Of a stretch of 64,000 nucleotides of DNA, positions 59,121 through 64,000 are shown one piece after another. Both the position numbers and the translations under genes were made by a program. This DNA is from Amoebidium appalachense. Lineage: Eukaryota; Ichthyosporea. Within the stretch, counting starts at the first letter, position 1. Each line of letters opens with the position of its first letter. Under the pieces are notes generated by a model. The model did not search any database, was not told the DNA's origin, and saw only the letters and a list, made by a program, of their open reading frames with translations. The stretch spans positions 1,922,001 to 1,986,000 of the forward strand of contig CAVNZM010000001.1 of the NCBI GenBank assembly GCA_963693365.1, in the 5' to 3' direction.

Positions 59121-59407
59121 GGGGAGTCAACCCGGGAGACATAACAGACAGGAAGGAGGAAGGTGAGGGAAAGAGAACGACTTCAAGCTTAGGCTGCGTT
59201 CTTTCCCGCTGAAATTGATGACGTGGCACTACTTCCCTGCGCCGAGGCCGTGCACAGGGTGTATTGATGCTACCGAAATGCAAAGGTGTTACTGAAAATA
59301 GAAAGGAAAAAAATAGAATTTTCGAGACGGCCGTGCAGGAAGTCCCAGTGCAGGCTAACCGAAAGCAAGCAAGGCGGATTGTCATGATTATGCACATACC
59401 GGATTAG
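57865..59407. other. Intergenic region with very long poly(G) tract; no recognised gene
   Basis: Poly(G) at 57886-57924, 58998-59077 (about 80 bases, almost pure) and 59104-59124. The rest is AT-rich. No convincing open frame. Confidence 0.6.
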
Positions 59408-59612
59408 AACTGGGAATGGGGTTTACGCTGTTTACTCGAGGCAAAGAGAACCAGTCTCAGGTATGGGGGGGGGGGTTTTGCTCGGAATATCCCCTCAGCG
59501 GTATATCATGATCACGTACATAGATGTCGGGTGGTGACTATATATCAGGGTTTACTTTCTCTACGAGACACCATAAAGACTACAAGGGGAAATCAATTAG
59601 TTGGGGTTCCCC

Positions 59613-59660
<48 letters not shown>

Positions 59661-59692
59661 GGGCTCCCCTCGGGACACTCGGTATCAGCTGG

Positions 59693-59761
<69 letters not shown>

Positions 59762-59765
59762 TGCG

Positions 59766-62292
59766 CTATAATTTTGTAGTGATGTGTTTCTCAAGCCAAT
59801 CAATACATCTAATAAACAGGTCGTAGTTACGCGTGTTTAGTATAAAATCAAGGATGTTGTAATTTACAGGTAGGCTATCTTTCTGGGTGTCTGTTGTGAA
59901 TGTGACGTGTGTGTGTTGCGGTATTATGTGGTCTATCAAACTACATTTGGCGATACATGACCGGTTAAACTGGTGTGTGTGTGTGTTGTTTGGGCATGCA
60001 AATGATGCCACCTTATACTTATTAGATCTCCACTGTATAGCACGTGTACAGTAAAAGCGTGGTAATTGATCAATAATACCATCAGCTAGAGAAAGACCAG
60101 TTCTACAGGAAGGTAATATGTATTTAGGTGTTATACACTTGCGAGTGCCATATTTGGCAATATGGTTGAGGCGGTCAGTATATATAAAACGAGACATAAG
60201 GCTTAGTTTTTCAAGGTGTATGCTTTCATCGGGTCTAGTGTCGTGTGGTATCTTTTTCCATTTGTTATATTGCGTGATTATCTTGTGATTGTGTACATGT
60301 TTAATAAGTAAGTGGCAGTCCAAAGTCACACACACACTATTGCGGGGTTTATTTGTATTTGTGCCCAGGGGAGAAGGGGAGAGAGAGGGGAGGAAAGAGG
60401 GGAGAGGTGAGGAGGGGACAGGTCGGATAGAGAAGAGAGGGTGGGAGGGCAAATACTTCTTTAAGCGGCTTATGTGCTTATTGAATTTCAGCGCGAGATA
60501 GGATACTCTAGCAGCTATTGGGACCAGACCATATATCGAGAGCGTTACAGGCCCAGGTTTACAACAGTTGTTAGATAGAAAGGAGGCAACTTCTGCTTCA
60601 AGGAAATTTGCCAAGGGTTTAAGCGCTCTAGTTCTCTCTTTCTTGATCCAAGCGGCGAGAAGGGGTAAACCATATTCACATGCCGGGAAGACAAAAGTGC
60701 GAATAAATGTAAGTCTAATAGAAGGATGGAGGGGTGTGTCTTTAAAAATATTAGCCGAGAAGAAAGCTAACCGCTTACGAGCCAACTCTACCCTCTTTTC
60801 GACCATATGGGGAAACATAACACCAACAGAATCAACCGGAACACCAAGATATTTGTATTCTGGAACTATAGGTACAGGTTTAGATGATAATATAAATGTG
60901 TGTAAATTGTTAGCTATATCAGGTACAAGAACACCACATTTGTCTATGTTAAGGATCATAAGGTTTGCCTTGCACCACTCTGACACTACATCGAACAATC
61001 TTTGCAGGCGTCTAGGGGTACGGGCAAGGAGGGACAGATCATCAGCATAGAGAAGTGCAGGCGGAAAGTTATTAATAGGGTCATCGTTTTCGGCGTAAAT
61101 CTTGACAGCCAAATCATCTATAAATAGGTTAAACAAAAAGGGGCTAAGCAATGAACCCTGCAAGAGACCTCTAGTACGAGCAAAACCATATGAAAGATGC
61201 CCATTAACCACAGCTCTACCATAGGTTTGAGACAAGAGTGCTTCTAACAGAACACCAATGCAGTGTGGTACACCCCGTGCAGCAAGCTTTTCCCATAGGA
61301 GACCAGGGGAGACAGAATCGTAAGCAGTTTTCCAATCAATAAAGCCAACATATTGTGCACCAACTTGCATAGAATCGTGCAGTGCCATTATTTGAACATA
61401 ACATGAATTGTTTTTACGAAAAGCGGATTGGCATGGGTGTATGTGAAGAATAGATTGAAACCTAGGGTGATGTGCAAATAACCTAAGTAAGCAAGCTTCA
61501 AAGAATCTACGAACAACCTGGGTTAGTGTAATGGGGCGAAAGGATGATATGGGGCCCTCAGAGTCCTTCTTAACTATGGGGATCACTAAGGTATCTAACC
61601 AAGATGACGGGACATGTCCACATTTAACACACCAAGAAAAGAGAGAGCTTAACATGATAGTAAGATCAGGTTTAATAGCACGATCACTTTCCTTTTGTGG
61701 GTAGGAGGGAACAAGGATTTTAAGAAACCCAGCAGGGAGTCCATCAGGTCCACAAGACTTACTAGAGCTATAACTAGATATCACAGACCATATGGCATCG
61801 GGACTGAAAAAGGGGAGGATCGATTCTATGGGGATAGATGGGTCTACAGGCCACACAATAGGTTTCTGAGCGGGGGTCCTATCTTTAAACAGTTCCGAGA
61901 AATACTTATCAGAGTCTATGAGGGGGTCTCCAGTGGTATCACCAATAATACGAGCAGGGGGGCCAAATCGATTCATACTAGCAAGCCGGCGCAAGCTTTC
62001 CTTTTGAGACAGGGGTTCACCTAGTCTAGCGGGAGTGGTGTTTGGTAACAAGAGAGCATCGGGGTATTCCTTCCTACCACCGCCAGCATAATCACCGAGA
62101 TCTATCAAATCATCAACAATAAAGTTAGTGCATGTATCTAGTACGAGATGTGAATCTGGCCTGGCTTGTGCAGATTCTAATAGGCGCATATATATAGGGT
62201 GTTTCGTAGCATAGCATACACATACATCAACTCTACCCCACTGTGACTTAAGCTGGGATAGACGGAGGCGAAAGGTGGGAGGGGGAGGGGGG
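59766..62292 (-). pseudogene. LINE L5 reverse transcriptase region
   Basis: Open frame of about 840 codons from the end of the endonuclease to the stop at 59766. It includes SFRPITLTQVVRRFF, DWKTAYDSV, LLQGSLLSPFLFNLFIDD and the catalytic YADD (61038-61049), then a C-terminal region of about 400 residues with a scattered Cys/His pattern. No stop or shift inside. It encodes the RNA-dependent DNA polymerase for target-primed reverse transcription. It is separated from its endonuclease only by element E: removing 1034 bp (element plus one duplication) brings the two frames into register. Confidence 0.9.
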
Positions 62293-62297
62293 AGCAG

Positions 62298-62586
62298 TTT
62301 TAGATTTTGTCCTGGTGCAGAGACTAGCGATCTTGCTAGCCTTGAGATCACAACCTAACCACTGCCGATGGTTGTGATGACGCCAATAAAGGCGTGCTGG
62401 CTTTTACCCCAGCGAGAAGAGGATGAGAAAAAGATGATCCCGACGGGATTTGAACCCGCGACCCCTCTATCTCCGGTCGAGTGCTCTACCAACTGAGCTA
62501 CGAGATCGGTTAAGATCTCGCAGGCCACCAGCCGATCATGATCTGATTCATGCGATCGGACTGGATAACGATACCATCTTCCAACA
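62298..62586 (-). mobile_element. Element E LTR 3
   Basis: Starts TGTTGGAAGATGG at 62586 and ends in CTAAAA at 62298, fixed by the point where it diverges from the internal domain and by the adjoining duplication. The end is not the usual CA. Confidence 0.85.
62435..62507 (-). tRNA. tRNA-like gene in element E LTR 3, anticodon position GGA
   Basis: Folds as a cloverleaf. The acceptor stem is GATCTCG with CGGGATC (one G-T pair), and the discriminator is A. The D arm is GCTC/GAGC with AGTTGGTA loop. The anticodon stem CTCGA/TAGAG has one G-A mismatch, loop CCGGAGA, and a 5-nt variable loop. The T arm is GCGGG/CCCGT with TTCAAAT. A box (TAGCTCAGTTGG) and B box (GGTTCAAATCC) are intact, and T5 follows at 62428-62432. 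Odd points: C instead of U at position 33, a serine-type anticodon without the long variable arm of tRNA-Ser, and location inside an LTR. So it is a Pol III-competent tRNA-like element, doubtful as a decoding tRNA. Confidence 0.8.
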
Positions 62587-62667
62587 TCCCCACTCAGGAC
62601 GAATCGCAGAATCAGGTTAGGGTGGACTGCCCCCTCAGTCCCCACTGAACCTCTGTTCATGCTACCA

Positions 62668-62956
62668 TTTTAGATTTTGTCCTGGTGCAGAGACTAGCGA
62701 TCTTGCTAGCCTTGAGATCACAACCTAACCACTGCCGATGGTTGTGATGACGCCAATAAAGGCGTGCTGGCTTTTACCCCAGCGAGAAGAGGATGAGAAA
62801 AAGATGATCCCGACGGGATTTGAACCCGCGACCCCTCTATCTCCGGTCGAGTGCTCTACCAACTGAGCTACGAGATCGGTTAAGATCTCGCAGGCCACCA
62901 GCCGATCATGATCTGATTCATGCGATCGGACTGGATAACGATACCATCTTCCAACA
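62668..62956 (-). mobile_element. Element E LTR 2 (middle)
   Basis: Middle LTR of the dimeric internal arrangement, the same as its sisters by eye. Bordered by a polypurine tract at one end and a primer site at the other. Confidence 0.85.
62805..62877 (-). tRNA. tRNA-like gene in element E LTR 2
   Basis: Identical to the copy at 62435-62507, exactly 370 bp further along, with the same boxes and T5 stretch. Confidence 0.8.
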
Positions 62957-63037
62957 TCCCCACTCAGGACGAATCGCAGAATCAGGTTAGGGTGGACTGC
63001 CCCCTCAGTCCCCACTGAACCTCTGTTCATGCTACCA

Positions 63038-63326
63038 TTTTAGATTTTGTCCTGGTGCAGAGACTAGCGATCTTGCTAGCCTTGAGATCACAACCTAACC
63101 ACTGCCGATGGTTGTGATGACGCCAATAAAGGCGTGCTGGCTTTTACCCCAGCGAGAAGAGGATGAGAAAAAGATGATCCCGACGGGATTTGAACCCGCG
63201 ACCCCTCTATCTCCGGTCGAGTGCTCTACCAACTGAGCTACGAGATCGGTTAAGATCTCGCAGGCCACCAGCCGATCATGATCTGATTCATGCGATCGGA
63301 CTGGATAACGATACCATCTTCCAACA
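63038..63326 (-). mobile_element. Element E LTR 1
   Basis: 5'-most LTR on the minus strand, abutting the LINE endonuclease segment after the duplication CTGCT (minus strand). Confidence 0.85.
63175..63247 (-). tRNA. tRNA-like gene in element E LTR 1
   Basis: Third identical copy, again at a 370-bp step. It lies nearest to the LINE endonuclease side. Confidence 0.8.
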
Positions 63327-63331
63327 AGCAG

Positions 63332-63674
63332 ATCAAGGGAGATCTTAGGTAGGAAAAGGATAGGAGAGTGGTCAGATGACCTAGAGAGGTTAGGAGGGAG
63401 AGAGAGTTTTGACATGGTTGATGGCCAAAAGGCCACTCCCCAGTCGGTGTTGTGGGCATGGGATATTTGAGGGAACCGCAAAGTGTGACTTTGGACATAC
63501 CTTGCTAAAGGGATAGCACGCTCCGGGGGCTTAGATGGGTACCCGACACTCACTTGCAGTGTGTCTGTGTGGTGGAGTCGCGTGTTAAAATCACCTAAAA
63601 TAACAGTGGACATTGGTAACTGTGACAACTCGTGAGTCAATTCGACAACCGACATAGATGGTGGGTAATATACA
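63332..63674 (-). pseudogene. LINE L5 APE-type endonuclease, C-terminal half
   Basis: Minus-strand frame beginning VYYPPSMSVVELT, with the GDFN motif (63584-63595) and the SDH motif (63368-63376), both catalytic or metal-linked blocks of apurinic-type LINE endonucleases. It nicks target DNA to prime reverse transcription. The N-terminal half is lost by 5' truncation at the 11-bp duplication. Its frame runs on into element E, where it ends in unrelated sequence. Confidence 0.85.
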
Positions 63675-63683
63675 AACTGGGAA

Positions 63684-63762
63684 TGTGCTGTTTATTAACG
63701 ACATGTAGGTGAGCTGTAGTGAGTTGTCGGCACCAAGGCCAACAGTACTTCCACCCAACAAG
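63684..63762 (-). repeat. Repeat F, copy 2
   Basis: About 80% like 55381-55462, from TGTTGGGTGGAAGTACTG (63762) to AGCACA. LINE L5 inserted exactly at its edge, and the L5 target duplication overlaps its last two bases. The TATATATATA stretch is missing in this copy. Confidence 0.5.
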
Positions 63763-63828
63763 ATATACATGTAATAAAATCGGTGTTACACTTACATCAT
63801 ACAAATTTAAGTGGAGATTTAACGGGGG

Positions 63829-64000
63829 TTTACGCTGTTTACTCGAGGCAAAGAGAACCAGTCTCAGGTATGGGGGGGGGGGTTTTGCTCGGAATATCCC
63901 CTCAGCGGTATATCATGATCACGTACATAGATGTCGGGTGGTGACTATATATCAGGGTTTACTTTCTCTGCGAGACACCATAAAGACTACAAGGAGAAAT
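63829..64000 (-). mobile_element. LINE copy L6, 3' end only (runs off the window)
   Basis: Begins with the conserved tail (C run on the minus strand, then CGTAAAC complement) and matches 59419-59590 closely. The A tract and coding part lie beyond the window. Confidence 0.9.

Larger units (their letters stand above)
62298..63326 (-). mobile_element. Element E: three-LTR TRIM with a tRNA-like gene in each LTR (Helenus-like)
   Basis: Three 289-bp LTRs (63038-63326, 62668-62956, 62298-62586) and two 81-bp internal domains (62957-63037, 62587-62667), flanked by a single 5-bp duplication AGCAG (62293-62297, 63327-63331). On the minus strand each internal domain starts TGGTAGCA, complementary to the 3' end of initiator tRNA-Met. 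It ends CTGAGTGGGGA next to the LTR start TGTTGGAAG. No protein is coded. The copies look identical. The layout is that of a terminal-repeat retrotransposon in miniature, and the tRNA-like sequence in the LTR matches the group I recall as Helenus. Confidence 0.88.
59419..63674 (-). mobile_element. LINE copy L5, 5'-truncated in the endonuclease, carrying element E
   Basis: The longest LINE copy, with an 11-bp target duplication AACTGGGAATG at 59408-59418 and 63675-63685. Without element E it is about 3.2 kb. The 3' UTR has (CA)n (about 59694-59758), A43 (59614-59656) and the conserved tail ending at 59419. The 5' end lies inside the endonuclease domain. Confidence 0.93.

Noticed and set aside
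62355-62660. 101-codon frame repeated at 62725-63030 and 63095-63400
   Set aside because: It is the translation of the tRNA-like sequence and LTR/internal junction of element E; such read-through of tRNA sequence is a common false protein.
62435-63247. Cluster of three host tRNA genes
   Set aside because: Each copy sits inside an LTR bounded by a primer site and a polypurine tract, and the whole is flanked by a target duplication; the anticodon loop is also atypical (C33).

Overview
The window is eukaryotic and looks like a transposon-rich, intergenic stretch of nuclear DNA. Reasons: LTR retrotransposons with 5-bp target duplications, a LINE-type non-LTR retrotransposon, a GT-AG intron in the one convincing host gene, a piggyBac-type transposase relic, Pol II TATA boxes, Pol III A/B boxes, and very long mono- and dinucleotide tracts. 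There are no bacterial-type operons. The organism cannot be fixed from the sequence; an alga or other protist, or an invertebrate, fits best. The names used here (families A, C, G; miniature elements D, E; LINE copies L1-L6) are local labels.

Layout. 1-8400: family A Copia element A1 (minus strand) with one uninterrupted 1468-codon gag-pol, its 3' LTR split by LINE L1, its 5' LTR rearranged. 8401-10895: unique sequence with a striking excess of the pentamer TTCGT. 10896-26199: Copia element C (plus strand). Its gag is interrupted by a tandem miniature LTR element (D, minus strand), and D in turn contains a complete family A element B (13689-20442, target duplication GCGTG). The 3' LTR of C is a C/G chimera leading straight into Copia element G. 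26200-33169: broken G gag-pol, interrupted by two solo family A LTRs (26986-27916 with CTCCA; 28125-31350 with CTGCC), the second of which contains LINE L2. 33170-35130: an inverted G-type LTR and 3' region with a 560-bp unclassified insert. 35131-39134: 5'-truncated family A element H. 39135-39871: possible MITE. 39872-44662: C-type element C2 with an inverted LTR piece at one end and a solo family A LTR (CAGAG) inside the other LTR. 44663-48513: unassigned DNA and LINE copies L3 and L4. 48514-59407: host-like DNA full of poly(G)/poly(C), (CT)n and (GT)n tracts, holding a two-exon GNAT acetyltransferase gene (53584-54448) and a piggyBac-type relic (56877-57864). 59408-64000: LINE L5 with an 11-bp target duplication. 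Its endonuclease-RT reading frame is split by a three-LTR miniature element (E) carrying one tRNA-like gene in every LTR. A further LINE (L6) starts at 63829.

Most interesting are the two miniature non-autonomous LTR elements. E (62298-63326, duplication AGCAG) has 289-bp LTRs, each with a 73-nt tRNA-like sequence, A and B boxes and an adjacent T5 terminator. Its internal domain is only 81 bp, holding a primer-binding site and a polypurine tract that matches the AGTGGGGA tract of the Copia elements. This fits the tRNA-bearing TRIM class that I recall being described as Helenus. D has about 431-bp LTRs, a 303-bp internal domain and a primer-binding site complementary to the anticodon stem-loop of initiator tRNA-Met, as in copia-type half-tRNA priming. 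Both are tandem multimers. The autonomous Copia families probably supply, or once supplied, the enzymes for them.
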